Positions 21,524-30,082 of a DNA stretch of 64,000 bases are shown piece by piece. Each line of letters begins with the position of its first letter. Within the stretch, counting starts at the first letter, position 1. Under the pieces are notes generated by a model. That model was not told where the DNA came from and ran no database searches. It saw nothing but the letters and a program-made list of their open reading frames with translations. Made by a program: the position numbers and the translations under genes. The stretch is from an uncultured Bryobacteraceae bacterium. GTDB taxonomy: Bacteria; Acidobacteriota; Terriglobia; Bryobacterales; Bryobacteraceae. The stretch spans positions 1 to 64,000 of the forward strand of contig CALKXJ010000027.1 of assembly GCA_938003835.1 (NCBI GenBank), given 5' to 3'.

Positions 21524-23026
21524 ATGCGGCCTGGGAGGTTCGTCTTGTTGTTGCTGGGCGCGGCCGTGCACCTTCTCGCCGACCGCGTCGAACAAGGGGT
21601 GAAGGACGCCGCGCCCTCCGGGTTGTGGGCCGGCGTGGCGCGGGCGGACCTTACACCGCCGGCCGATATCGCCCACATCAACTGGGGCGCCCAGACGCAC
21701 GTGGAGGCCGCCGGCCTGGATCCGTCCGGGATGACCGCGACGGCGCTGGTGCTCTCCGACGGCAAACAAAAGGTGGTGCTGGTCGCTGTGGATATCCTTG
21801 GGGTGGACGTTCTCGACGAGGCCCGGCGCTGCGCTGCCGAGCGCATCGGCGTGCCGGTCGAACGCATCCGCCTGGCCGCTTCCCACACCCACTCGGGCCC
21901 TCAGGTCTCGCGGACGCGCGGGCCTGCCGGGGCGGACTACGACCGCTACGAGCCGGTCCTCAACACCCACCTGCGCGCGGCGGTGGACAAGATTGCCGGC
22001 GCCATCGTCGAGGCAAACCGCGAGTTGCGCCCGGTGCATGTCTCCGGGACGCGCGGCACGGGGAGCATCAATATCAACCGGCGGAAGCGCGCTGCGGCCG
22101 GCGGGCCGCCGGCGGTGGGCCGCAACCCGGAGGGATTCGCGGACCGCGACCTGCTGATCATCCGGATCGACGAGGCCGACGGCCGGCCGATGGCCGTCCT
22201 GGTCAACTACGCCTGCCACGCCACGGTGCTGGGTCATGAAAACCAGCTCGTTTCGCCGGATTGGCCCGGGGCCATGCGCCGCACGATCGAGTCCGCCCTG
22301 CCCGGCGCCAAGTGTCTGTTCTTGCAAGGCGCAGCCGGCAATCAGGGCCCGATCGAGGGCTTCACCGGGGACGTGAGTGTCGCCCACCGTCTCGGGGCGA
22401 TCCTCGGTCTGGAGGCTGCGGCGCTCGCCCTGCGCACCGACACCGTGCAGCGCCGGCCGCAATTCGAGGGGTTTACGGAGTCGGGCGCCTTCCTGGCTCG
22501 CGAGCCCTGGCGCGTGAGCGGGCCGCGCGACGGTACCTTGCGGTTCGCCTGGCGCACTATCGAATTGCCTCGCCGGCGCTACGCCCCGGCGGAGATCGAG
22601 GATATGCGCCGCCGCGTCGAGGATGCCAGGGCGAAGCTCGAAGCCGCGCAACGCACCGGGGACGCTTGGAGCGTTCACCAGGCGCACGCCCGCCTGCGCC
22701 GGGTCTCGAACCTGCTGGCGAGCTACCAGCAGCCCCCCGATCCTTCCCCGGTCCGGCTTGAGCTGGCGGCCATCCGCATCGGCGAGACGGCTATCGTGAC
22801 CATGCCGGGCGAACCGTTCGCGGAAATCGGCGCGGCAGTCAAGCAGCGATCGCCCTTTCCGGTGACCATGTTCAATGCCTACGCCAGCGGTGAGGGCGGC
22901 GGCTACATGCCAGTGGCCTCGGAATACGCGCACGGCGGTTACGAGATCGAGATCACTCCGTACGCGCCCGAAGCGGCCGATATCGTCGTCGCGGAGGCCG
23001 CGAAGTTGCTTGGTGAGCTCCGCTGA
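21524..23026 (+). CDS. Secreted neutral-ceramidase-family hydrolase
   Basis: The 500-aa product matches the N-terminal domain of neutral/alkaline non-lysosomal ceramidases, zinc amidases that cleave N-acyl sphingosine. It has an export signal (MRPGRFVLLLLGAAVHLLA), AGVARADLTPP, the metal-site segment LAASHTHSGPQ, NYACHATVLG and FLQGAAGNQGP. True ceramidases add a C-terminal Ig-like domain; this protein ends without one. Proteins of this shortened type are common in acidobacteria and planctomycetes and may act on other amides. It is divergent from the kinase and convergent with the ABC permease gene. Confidence 0.88.
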   Translation: MRPGRFVLLLLGAAVHLLADRVEQGVKDAAPSGLWAGVARADLTPPADIAHINWGAQTHVEAAGLDPSGMTATALVLSDGKQKVVLVAVDILGVDVLDEARRCAAERIGVPVERIRLAASHTHSGPQVSRTRGPAGADYDRYEPVLNTHLRAAVDKIAGAIVEANRELRPVHVSGTRGTGSININRRKRAAAGGPPAVGRNPEGFADRDLLIIRIDEADGRPMAVLVNYACHATVLGHENQLVSPDWPGAMRRTIESALPGAKCLFLQGAAGNQGPIEGFTGDVSVAHRLGAILGLEAAALALRTDTVQRRPQFEGFTESGAFLAREPWRVSGPRDGTLRFAWRTIELPRRRYAPAEIEDMRRRVEDARAKLEAAQRTGDAWSVHQAHARLRRVSNLLASYQQPPDPSPVRLELAAIRIGETAIVTMPGEPFAEIGAAVKQRSPFPVTMFNAYASGEGGGYMPVASEYAHGGYEIEITPYAPEAADIVVAEAAKLLGELR

Positions 23027-23036
23027 AAAGGCCGGC

Positions 23037-24296
23037 TCACTCGTAGCGCAGGGCTTCGATCGGATCCAGGCGCGAGGCGCGGATGGCGGGAATCATCCCG
23101 GCCACCAAGCCCACAATCAGCAGAGCGCCGAGCGAGACTGCCACCGAGGCCGCCGACAGGTGAAGGTGAACGTCTCCCTGACCGCTGGTGTCCTTGAACA
23201 GGGGACCGAGTAGCGGCAGGCTCCCGATCGTCCACACCGCCGCGGCGCTCAGGGCGATCCCGGCCAGCCCACCCGCAGTGACAATCAGCGCCGCTTCCAG
23301 GAAGAACTGCCAGAGAATGGCGCTCCGGCGCGCTCCCAGCGCTTTGAGCATGCCGATCTCGCGCGTCCGGTCAATGACCGAGGCGAGCATGATGTTGGCC
23401 AGCCCGACCCCCCCGATCGCGAGCGTCAGGGCGCCGACGAAGCCGAGCAGGATCTGGATGGCCAGCGACATGCCTGTCACCAGGCTCAGGAACTTGTGGA
23501 AGGCGAGGATCTCGATCGCCTTCTCGTCAGTAGGCGAGTAGCGGTGGATCTCCGCCAGCCGCGCGCGCACGGCGCGTATGGCATCCTCGAGCAGGCCGGC
23601 CGAAACCGGCTGCCAGACGATGAAGCTCGGATAGCGGATGTCGCCGAACAGCCGCCCGGTGTTGTACGGGATGAAGAGGCAGTCGTTGTCCGGCCGGTTG
23701 TAGTTGGCGATCTGGAGCTTGGTGGCCAGCACGCCTATGACGGTGAAGCGTATGCCATTCACCGTAATCTCCTCGCCGACCGGCGGGATCCCGCTGAACA
23801 GCTCCTTGGCCACGTTGGCTCCGAGAACCGCGACCCGCTGCTGGCGGAGGTCATCCTCCCAACTGATCCAGCGGCCCGCGGCGAGCTTCATGTTCCGCAC
23901 CAGGGCGTACTCGGGCCAGGCGGCCCGGATGTGAGTTTCCACCTCCCGGCTGCCCCGCACCAGCTTGATGTTGTAGTACATCTTCTCGGGCGAGATGGCG
24001 CCGACAAGCGGCACCGACTCCTTGATCGCTCGCGCGTCCTCGAACTCGAGGCGCACCGGGCGGCCGGCGCGCAGTCCGCCCGCCTGCTCGCTGGTCTGGC
24101 CCTCGAACATGATCACCAGGTACTGGCCGATCGAGGTGAAGGCCTTCACCAGGGTCTGTTCGAACCCTCTCCCATAGGAAACGAGCAGCACAAAGCAGGT
24201 AACGCCCCAGGCGAGGCTGGTGATCGTGATGAGGGTCCGCCGGCGGTGAAAACCGAGCGCCGCCAAGGCTTCGCAAAACAAGAAACGCGGCGTCAA
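23037..24296 (-). CDS. ABC transporter permease, MacB/FtsX type
   Basis: The 419-aa protein has a first transmembrane helix after RRRTLITITSLAWGVTCFVLLV, a large periplasmic MacB-like domain (about residues 45-240) and three C-terminal helices with the FtsX-family segment DRTREIGMLKALGARRSAILWQF. Such permeases work with a MacB/LolD-type ATPase in lipoprotein or peptide export. No ATPase is present here. It starts 4 bp after the upstream permease stop, so the two are coupled and may form a heterodimer. Confidence 0.9.
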   Translation of the reverse strand: MTPRFLFCEALAALGFHRRRTLITITSLAWGVTCFVLLVSYGRGFEQTLVKAFTSIGQYLVIMFEGQTSEQAGGLRAGRPVRLEFEDARAIKESVPLVGAISPEKMYYNIKLVRGSREVETHIRAAWPEYALVRNMKLAAGRWISWEDDLRQQRVAVLGANVAKELFSGIPPVGEEITVNGIRFTVIGVLATKLQIANYNRPDNDCLFIPYNTGRLFGDIRYPSFIVWQPVSAGLLEDAIRAVRARLAEIHRYSPTDEKAIEILAFHKFLSLVTGMSLAIQILLGFVGALTLAIGGVGLANIMLASVIDRTREIGMLKALGARRSAILWQFFLEAALIVTAGGLAGIALSAAAVWTIGSLPLLGPLFKDTSGQGDVHLHLSAASVAVSLGALLIVGLVAGMIPAIRASRLDPIEALRYE

Positions 24297-24300
24297 CGGC

Positions 24301-25572
24301 TCACCTCTCGTAGCGAAGGGCCTCGACCGGGGTGAGCCGCGAGGCCGCCAGGGCCGGCGGCAGCGAGGCTGCCACCGCCACCGTGCCGAGCGCCAGCGTC
24401 GCCGGCGCGAGCGTGGCCCAGCGCACCGGCAAGCCGGCGAACATCGCCGGCAAGGGCAGCGAGTTGACAGCGGCCGCCAGGACGAGAACCAGAACTAGGC
24501 CGGCGGCTCCGGCCGCCACGGCGAGCAGGATTCCCTCCAGAAAGAAGTCGAGCAGGATGCGCCGCCGCGTGGCGCCCAGCGCTTTCTTGAGGCCGATCTC
24601 GTTGGTGCGCTCGGAGACGGCCATCATCATCGTGTTCATGACGCCGACGCCTCCCAGGCTCAAGGTCACCAGGGCCACGGCGGACAGGAAGATCTCCATC
24701 GATCCGAAGATGGCTCCCACCAGCTCCGCCGACTCGACCGTGTCCCACATTCGGACGGCCCGCTCGTCCGCCGGGTCGAAGTTGTGGATGCGGCCTAGCA
24801 CCGTGCGGACCTGCTGCTGCGCCGCCTTCCACTGCTCGAGCGAGACGGGGCGGTAGACGATGGCGTTCACCCGTCCCTGTGCATAGATTTCGCGGTCGGC
24901 GGGTGCATCGCGCCGGAGCGCGGAGGCCGGCACGACGATCTTGTCGTTGTCCCAGCCGTCGTAGCTGGAATTCTGGTTCTTCTCCGCCATCAGCCCCACG
25001 ACAAGGTAGGGGTACCCGTTGATGTGTACGGTCTGGCCGAGCACGTTGCCCCGCTTTTCAAACAGTTGCGTGCGCACGGCGTGACCCAGCACGGCCACCC
25101 GCCGGCCTTGGCGCTCGTCTTCGGCCGAGATGTGACGGCCCTCGGCCAGGGCGAGATTCCGGATCGCCAGATATTGCGGAGTCGCGCCGAGCACCAGGAA
25201 CTGGCCTGAGTTGAAGGCGCTTCGCGCGGGCACGCGCCAGGTCTTGCGTTCGGCGGCAACGGTCTCCACCGCCGGGCATTGCTCGCCGATGGCCGTCACG
25301 TCACGCTCGGTAAAGAAGATCCGCTTGCCGGCACGCTCTCCGCCGGCGTGAAGCGAGGTGCGTCCGGGAAAGACCAGGACGATCCTGTCGCCGATCTGCT
25401 CGAGGTTCTTGCGCTGGCCCTCGCGAAAGCCGTCGGCCAGTGTGGTGAGCAGCACCAGTGAGGCAATGCCCCAGGCGATGCCGAACAGGGTGAGGAAGCT
25501 CCGGAGCTTGTTACGGCGGATGTTGGCTACGGTCTGCCGGGCCAGATCCACCGCATGCTCGAAGCCGTTCAT
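24301..25572 (-). CDS. ABC transporter permease, MacB/FtsX type
   Basis: This 423-aa permease begins MNGFEHAVDLARQTVANIRR and has the same plan as its downstream partner: helix 1 at RSFLTLFGIAWGIASLVLL, an extracytoplasmic domain, and three C-terminal helices containing ERTNEIGLKKALGATRRRIL. The ATG at 25572 is preferred; the open frame continues upstream but that part is low-complexity Arg/Pro sequence. The two permeases are diverged paralogues and lack a linked ATPase and membrane-fusion protein. Confidence 0.88.
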   Translation of the reverse strand: MNGFEHAVDLARQTVANIRRNKLRSFLTLFGIAWGIASLVLLTTLADGFREGQRKNLEQIGDRIVLVFPGRTSLHAGGERAGKRIFFTERDVTAIGEQCPAVETVAAERKTWRVPARSAFNSGQFLVLGATPQYLAIRNLALAEGRHISAEDERQGRRVAVLGHAVRTQLFEKRGNVLGQTVHINGYPYLVVGLMAEKNQNSSYDGWDNDKIVVPASALRRDAPADREIYAQGRVNAIVYRPVSLEQWKAAQQQVRTVLGRIHNFDPADERAVRMWDTVESAELVGAIFGSMEIFLSAVALVTLSLGGVGVMNTMMMAVSERTNEIGLKKALGATRRRILLDFFLEGILLAVAAGAAGLVLVLVLAAAVNSLPLPAMFAGLPVRWATLAPATLALGTVAVAASLPPALAASRLTPVEALRYER

Positions 25573-25736
25573 GCGGCGGCGACGCCGTCGGAGGGGAAAC
25601 TGGAGGGGAGGCGGGTGCACGGAGGCGGCCCGCAGCGGCCGTTCCCTTTCGAGATCTCGGGCGAGGTTGGCCGGCGCCATCAACACAGAGTACGTGCCGA
25701 AGGCAAAAATGTTCCGGCCCGCGGTGCCCCGAGCAG

Positions 25737-26651
25737 TTATTCGGCGGGGAGGGCCACCACGCGGTTGCGTCCCTGCTGTTTGGCCTGATAGAGGGCAGCG
25801 TCGGCGACGCGCAGCAGCGCCTCGGACGGAAGCCTCTGGTCCGCCCGCAGCGTCGTCACCCCAAAGCTGATCGTGAAACGGATCGGCCCGGTTTGCCAGT
25901 CCAGCGGCCGCTGTTCGATCTCGGCTCGCATCCGTTCGGCCAGCCGCCCGGCGGCCGCCGGCTCGCAACCCGGAAATAGCAGCAGAAATTCTTCGCCCCC
26001 GTAGCGGCCCAGGGAGTCGTAGCTGCGCATCGAGGATCGCATCCGCTGGACCGCTTCCACCAGGACCGCATCCCCGGCCAGGTGCCCGTAGGTGTCGTTG
26101 ATTTGCTTAAAATGGTCCAGGTCGGCCATGGCCACGCTCAGAGGGGAGTGCTCTCGCTCGGCGCGATCCACCTCCCGCTCGAGGATCTCGAGGATCGAAC
26201 GCCGGTTCCAGACCTTGGTCAGGGCGTCCACCGTCGCCTGCTCGCGCAGCGTTGCCTGGGCCTCCAGCAACTGGTCCTGAAGCTCGACGATCCGGCGCCC
26301 GCCCGCTAGCCGCACCTTGAGCTCCATCTGGTCGAACGGTTTCGTAATATAGTCGTCGGCGCCGGCCTCCAGCCCCTCGATCACATCCTGTTTCTCGGCG
26401 CGGGAGGTCACCAGCAAGATGTAGGTGTAGCGATCCCCGCCGGCTTGGCGCACCCGGCGGCAAAGCTCCGGACCACTCAAGCCGGGCATCATCCAGTCCA
26501 GGATGGCCAGGCGCGGCGCGTTCGGGCTGCGCAGTATCTTCCAGGCCTCGTTGCCGTCATCGGCCAGGACGACGTCGTAGCCCCACTGCCGGAGCGCGGC
26601 TTCGAGCACGCGCCGGGAGATCAGATTGTCGTCGGCCACCAGAACTCTCAT
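25737..26651 (-). CDS. Response regulator with diguanylate cyclase domain
   Basis: This 304-aa protein combines a receiver domain (residues 1-120; acidic pocket DD8-9, phosphoacceptor Asp52 in LDWMMPG, Lys104 in ITKPF), a short helical linker and a GGDEF domain (145-300). The active-site motif is GGEEF (218-222), compatible with cyclic-di-GMP synthesis. An RxxD inhibitory site (Arg209-Asp212) sits five residues upstream, implying product feedback. This resembles PleD/WspR-type regulators. No histidine kinase is adjacent. I chose the ATG at 26651, giving the canonical MRVLVADDN start. The 164 bp between it and the permease gene hold nothing recognisable. Confidence 0.93.
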   Translation of the reverse strand: MRVLVADDNLISRRVLEAALRQWGYDVVLADDGNEAWKILRSPNAPRLAILDWMMPGLSGPELCRRVRQAGGDRYTYILLVTSRAEKQDVIEGLEAGADDYITKPFDQMELKVRLAGGRRIVELQDQLLEAQATLREQATVDALTKVWNRRSILEILEREVDRAEREHSPLSVAMADLDHFKQINDTYGHLAGDAVLVEAVQRMRSSMRSYDSLGRYGGEEFLLLFPGCEPAAAGRLAERMRAEIEQRPLDWQTGPIRFTISFGVTTLRADQRLPSEALLRVADAALYQAKQQGRNRVVALPAE

Positions 26652-26748
26652 AAGGGCCTTGGCCGGGCATGCTTCATGCCTCAACCTCTCTTTTTCTTAT
26701 CGGCTTGTCGGCCGGAGAATCCACGAGCAAGCGGAGGGCCAATCGGAT

Positions 26749-27456
26749 ATGCTGGCTGCTATGGTCGTGCTGGCGTTCCGTCACGAGCCGGCCGAACACT
26801 TGGGATGGATCGGCGAAGCGCTCACCCAGGCCGGCGTCGATTTTGCCTATGTGGACTTGCCGGACAATCCCGCGATGCACGTCTCTCTCGACGGCGTCGC
26901 CGGGATGATTTTCCTCGGCGGCTCCATGTCCGTCAATCAGCACCACGCTTACCTCCGCCGTGAACTGGGACTTATCGACCAGGGCTTGGCCGCCGGCCTG
27001 CCGATGTTGGGCATCTGCCTCGGCGCACAGCTTCTGGCCAAAGCCCTGGGAGCGGAGGTTTACCGCAATTCCGCTCCCGAACACGGCTGGGCGCCCATCT
27101 GGCGAACCGAGGCCGGCCACCGTGACCCGCTGCTCAGCCATCTGCGGGACCCGGAGATCGTCCTGCACTGGCATGAGGAAACCTTCGACCTGCCGGCCGG
27201 AGCCACCTGGCTGGCCTACTCGCAGGCCTGCCGGCACCAGGCCTTCCGCTTCGGCTCGAATGTTTACGGATTCCAGTTCCATCTGGAGGCGACGCCGGAG
27301 ATGATCGCCTCCTGGGCAGCCGGCTGCGCCGGTGAGCCGGCGAAGGCGGAGGTCGATTCGGGTTTGCATTGCGAGCGGATGCGAGAACTCTCCCAGGCGG
27401 TCTTCGGCGCCTGGGCGCGCCTGGTGCGGGCCGCCCCGGCGGGCGCCGGCGCCTGA
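26749..27456 (+). CDS. Class I glutamine amidotransferase-like protein
   Basis: The 235-aa protein has the class I GATase triad: Cys90 in GICLGAQ, His178 and Glu180 in FQFHLEATPEM, and the FLGGSMSVN oxyanion-side loop. Standalone proteins of this type resemble GMP-synthase-like glutaminases and gamma-glutamyl peptidases. Residues 190-235 form a helical tail. The start is at 26749 (GGAGGG 10 nt upstream), though 26761 is possible. It is divergent from the response regulator; its partner enzyme is unknown. Confidence 0.85.
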   Translation: MLAAMVVLAFRHEPAEHLGWIGEALTQAGVDFAYVDLPDNPAMHVSLDGVAGMIFLGGSMSVNQHHAYLRRELGLIDQGLAAGLPMLGICLGAQLLAKALGAEVYRNSAPEHGWAPIWRTEAGHRDPLLSHLRDPEIVLHWHEETFDLPAGATWLAYSQACRHQAFRFGSNVYGFQFHLEATPEMIASWAAGCAGEPAKAEVDSGLHCERMRELSQAVFGAWARLVRAAPAGAGA

Positions 27457-27531
27457 GTCCGAATTTCCGATCGGCGAGGGGGGCTTTGCCTTAACCCTTC
27501 GCAAACAGGCAACATCGTTCCTGCAACGCCG

Positions 27532-27566
27532 TTGCATTTCACCGGAACACCCTTTTAAGATATCTT
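27532..27566 (+). promoter_or_regulatory. Promoter and palindrome upstream of the Rrf2 gene
   Basis: TTGCAT (27532-27537) and TAAGAT (27556-27561) are separated by 18 nt. The -10 overlaps the perfect 10-bp palindrome AAGATATCTT (27557-27566), and another inverted repeat, TGCAAC-GCC-GTTGCA, covers 27522-27536 at the -35. Rrf2 regulators commonly repress their own promoters, so either could be the operator. Confidence 0.45.
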
Positions 27567-27605
27567 TATGTTGTTTTTCGACCGACTGTTCCGGGGGATT
27601 GCCTG

Positions 27606-28070
27606 ATGATCTATTCCCGTTCCGCCGAATACGCCATCCGCGCCTTCGTCTACCTCGCGCAGGTGCCGGAGGGGAAGTACGCCATGGTCAAGAACATCGC
27701 CGAGGAGTCGGAGATTCCGACCCATTTCCTGGCGAAAATCCTTCAACAGCTTGCCCGAAAGGGTTTCCTGCGCTCGAGTAAGGGCCCGACCGGAGGATTC
27801 GCCCTCCGGAAGTCACCGGACGATATCACGCTGCTCGAGATCGTCGACGCCATCGACGGTCTGGCCGAGTATGAGCGCTGCCCGAGCGGCATCACCGAGT
27901 GCAACGACGAGGCCCCGTGCGGGATGCACGAGTCCTGGAAAGAGCTCCGATCGCGTATCATAGGATATCTGGAGGGTACGACAATCTCCGATGTGGCCCG
28001 GTCGCTCCAGCAGAAGCGCGAGGCTCTGGCTAAGCTCGCCAAGAAACGCCGGGCGGCGAAGAAAAACTGA
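27606..28070 (+). CDS. Rrf2-family regulator with three-cysteine cluster motif
   Basis: This 154-aa transcription factor has the Rrf2 winged helix (MIYSRSAEYAIRAFVYLAQ; recognition region about residues 28-60; PTGGFALRKSP wing) and three cysteines at 92, 99 and 105. IscR ligates [2Fe-2S] with Cys92/98/104, so an iron-sulfur sensor of IscR/NsrR type is likely, but the spacing differs slightly. The C-terminal tail is Lys/Arg-rich. It is 18 bp upstream of clpP, suggesting co-expression; no isc/suf genes are nearby. What it senses is unresolved. Confidence 0.88.
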   Translation: MIYSRSAEYAIRAFVYLAQVPEGKYAMVKNIAEESEIPTHFLAKILQQLARKGFLRSSKGPTGGFALRKSPDDITLLEIVDAIDGLAEYERCPSGITECNDEAPCGMHESWKELRSRIIGYLEGTTISDVARSLQQKREALAKLAKKRRAAKKN

Positions 28071-28088
28071 CTCAAGGGGAGGCGCCCG

Positions 28089-28712
28089 ATGGGCAGCTCC
28101 GTGTTGATCCCGATGGTGGTCGAACAGACCTCTCGGGGCGAGAGGGCTTTCGATATCTACTCCCGCCTTCTCAAGGAAAACATCATCTTTCTGGGTACGC
28201 CGATCGATGACCAGGTCGCCAATCTGATTATTGCGCAGATGCTCTTCCTGGCCGCCGAGGATCCGGAGAAGGACATCTCGCTCTACATCAACTCCCCGGG
28301 CGGTTCCATCACGGCCGGCCTGGCAATTCTCGACACCATGCGCCTGGTCGAGCCCGACATCGTCACCTATTGCGTGGGTCAGGCCGCCTCGATGGCGGCG
28401 GTCCTGCTGGCCTGCGGCACCAAGGGCAAGCGCTTCAGCCTGCCCCATTCACGCATCCTGATCCACCAGCCGTCGATGAGCGGCCTGGCGGGCGCCGCCG
28501 CCGACATCGACATCCACGCCCGTGAGATCCTGCGGATGCGCGAGACGCTCAACCAGATCCTGGCCGAGGCCACCGGCCAGGACATCGAGAAGGTGGCGCG
28601 CGACGTCGACCGCGACTACATCATGGACGCCCGTCAGGCGCTCGAGTACGGCATGATCGACAAGATCATCACCAGCCGCGAAGTGGCGCCGGTGACTGCC
28701 CACTCCTCCTGA
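28089..28712 (+). CDS. clpP: ATP-dependent Clp protease proteolytic subunit
   Basis: ClpP forms the tetradecameric chamber fed by ClpX, ClpA or ClpC. The 207-aa product carries the full triad: Ser101 in [11 protein letters not shown], His126 in RILIHQPSM, and Asp172 in VARDVDRDY, plus the INSPGGS substrate-binding strand. The N-terminus begins [20 protein letters not shown], typical of the family. GGGGAGG lies 6 nt before the ATG. ClpX is not adjacent, unlike the usual clpP-clpX pair; instead an MFS gene converges on it. Confidence 0.96.
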   Translation: MGSSVLIPMVVEQTSRGERAFDIYSRLLKENIIFLGTPIDDQVANLIIAQMLFLAAEDPEKDISLYINSPGGSITAGLAILDTMRLVEPDIVTYCVGQAASMAAVLLACGTKGKRFSLPHSRILIHQPSMSGLAGAAADIDIHAREILRMRETLNQILAEATGQDIEKVARDVDRDYIMDARQALEYGMIDKIITSREVAPVTAHSS

Positions 28713-28719
28713 TCCGCTT

Positions 28720-29991
28720 CTAGCGCGGCCGGCGCAGAATGGCCGTGGCCAGGCAGCCGGCGGCTGCCGCCAGGGCGAAGATCATAAAGAGCTGATCGTA
28801 GCCCGCCGCCACTCCGTCCTCGTGCCGGGCCTGGTCCAGCAACCGCGCAAACAGGCCCGGAACGAAAAAGCCTGACAGCCCGTAAGCGGTGAACAGCAGG
28901 CCGTAGTTGGCCCCGACGCTTCGGGCGCCGAAATAGTCGGCGGTGATGGAGGGCATCAGCGCCAGGAAGCCCCCGAAGGCGAAGCCGACCATGGCCAGCC
29001 CGGTGAGCCCGGCGGCGAAGGCCGTGGCGCCGCGCAGCAGGAAGAGGCAGGCGGCGATGTAGAGCCCGAACATCAGACTGACGGCGAATTTGCGTCCGAT
29101 CCGGTCCGAAAGCGCCCCCCAGGCCAGGCGCCCCGCGCCGTTGAAGACGCTCATGACGCCGAGTGCGGCGCCGGTAGAGAGGAAAGCGCCGGCTGCGGCC
29201 GCCTCGCTCAGGAAGGGCGCAGCCTCTCCAATCGCTGTCAGGCCGATCGAGGTTCCGAGAAAGTACGTCACCCAGAGCAGCCAGAACTGCCATGTCCGAA
29301 GCGTCTCCGCTGGGCGGAACTCCTCGCGGCCGGCAGCGGCCCTCGCCGGCGGCGACCATCCCGGCGGATGCCAGCCGGCCGGCGGAACGCGATAGACCTG
29401 CGCCGCTCCGATCACGCACACGCCGAAGATCGCCGCCATTGTGAGAAAGGTTTGCGGAATGGTCTTGGCAAATAACGCCGGGTCGGTGCCGATCAGCCGC
29501 TCGAGGAGCGGGCCGAAAACCAGCGGGCCGCTGCCAAAGCCGAGAACGGCGAAGCCGGCGATGGTGCCTCGCCGGTCGGGAAACCACTTGACGCAGGTGG
29601 CGATGGGCGTCACATAGGCGAAGCCGACGCCAAGCCCGCCGATCACCCCATAGCTCAGCACTAGGCCGGTAACGGTATCACCGAGCCAGGCGGCTAGCGC
29701 GCAGCCTGCCACCAGCAACAGGCCCCCGAGGCTCGCCACCAGCCGCGGGCCCTTGCGGTCCTGCCAGAAGCCCGCCACGATCATGCCCAGGGTGAAGAAG
29801 AGCAGGGAATAGCGGTACGGAGCGATCGTTTCGGCTTTCGACCAGCCGTAGAGTTCGGCCAAGGGACCCCGGAAGACGCTCCAGGCATAGAGCACCCCCA
29901 GGCAGAGCTGCATGAGGAAGGCGGCGGCAGCAAAACGCCAGCGGCCGGCGGTCGTCGGCCCAGTGACGGCGGCGGTCGTGGTGTCGGTCAT
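28720..29991 (-). CDS. MFS transporter, oxalate/formate antiporter-like
   Basis: The 423-aa protein has about twelve transmembrane helices, the first at FAAAAFLMQLCLGVLYAWSV, and the family blocks GFWQDRKGPRL (between helices 2 and 3), GLGVGFAYVTPIATCVKWFPDRRG and a second-half GALSDRIGRKFA loop. These match the OxlT-like group. The substrate, probably a small carboxylate, is not determined by sequence alone. I chose the ATG at 29991; the longer frame upstream lacks a ribosome site. It is divergent from the DoxX fusion gene. Confidence 0.85.
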   Translation of the reverse strand: MTDTTTAAVTGPTTAGRWRFAAAAFLMQLCLGVLYAWSVFRGPLAELYGWSKAETIAPYRYSLLFFTLGMIVAGFWQDRKGPRLVASLGGLLLVAGCALAAWLGDTVTGLVLSYGVIGGLGVGFAYVTPIATCVKWFPDRRGTIAGFAVLGFGSGPLVFGPLLERLIGTDPALFAKTIPQTFLTMAAIFGVCVIGAAQVYRVPPAGWHPPGWSPPARAAAGREEFRPAETLRTWQFWLLWVTYFLGTSIGLTAIGEAAPFLSEAAAAGAFLSTGAALGVMSVFNGAGRLAWGALSDRIGRKFAVSLMFGLYIAACLFLLRGATAFAAGLTGLAMVGFAFGGFLALMPSITADYFGARSVGANYGLLFTAYGLSGFFVPGLFARLLDQARHEDGVAAGYDQLFMIFALAAAAGCLATAILRRPR

Positions 29992-30082
29992 GTTCCACGT
30001 ATTATACGGCCCGCTCCGTGCGGCGGCCTTGATCCTGATCTCGACACCTTGATACCTTGAAATCGGGTTTGCGAGGCAACGT

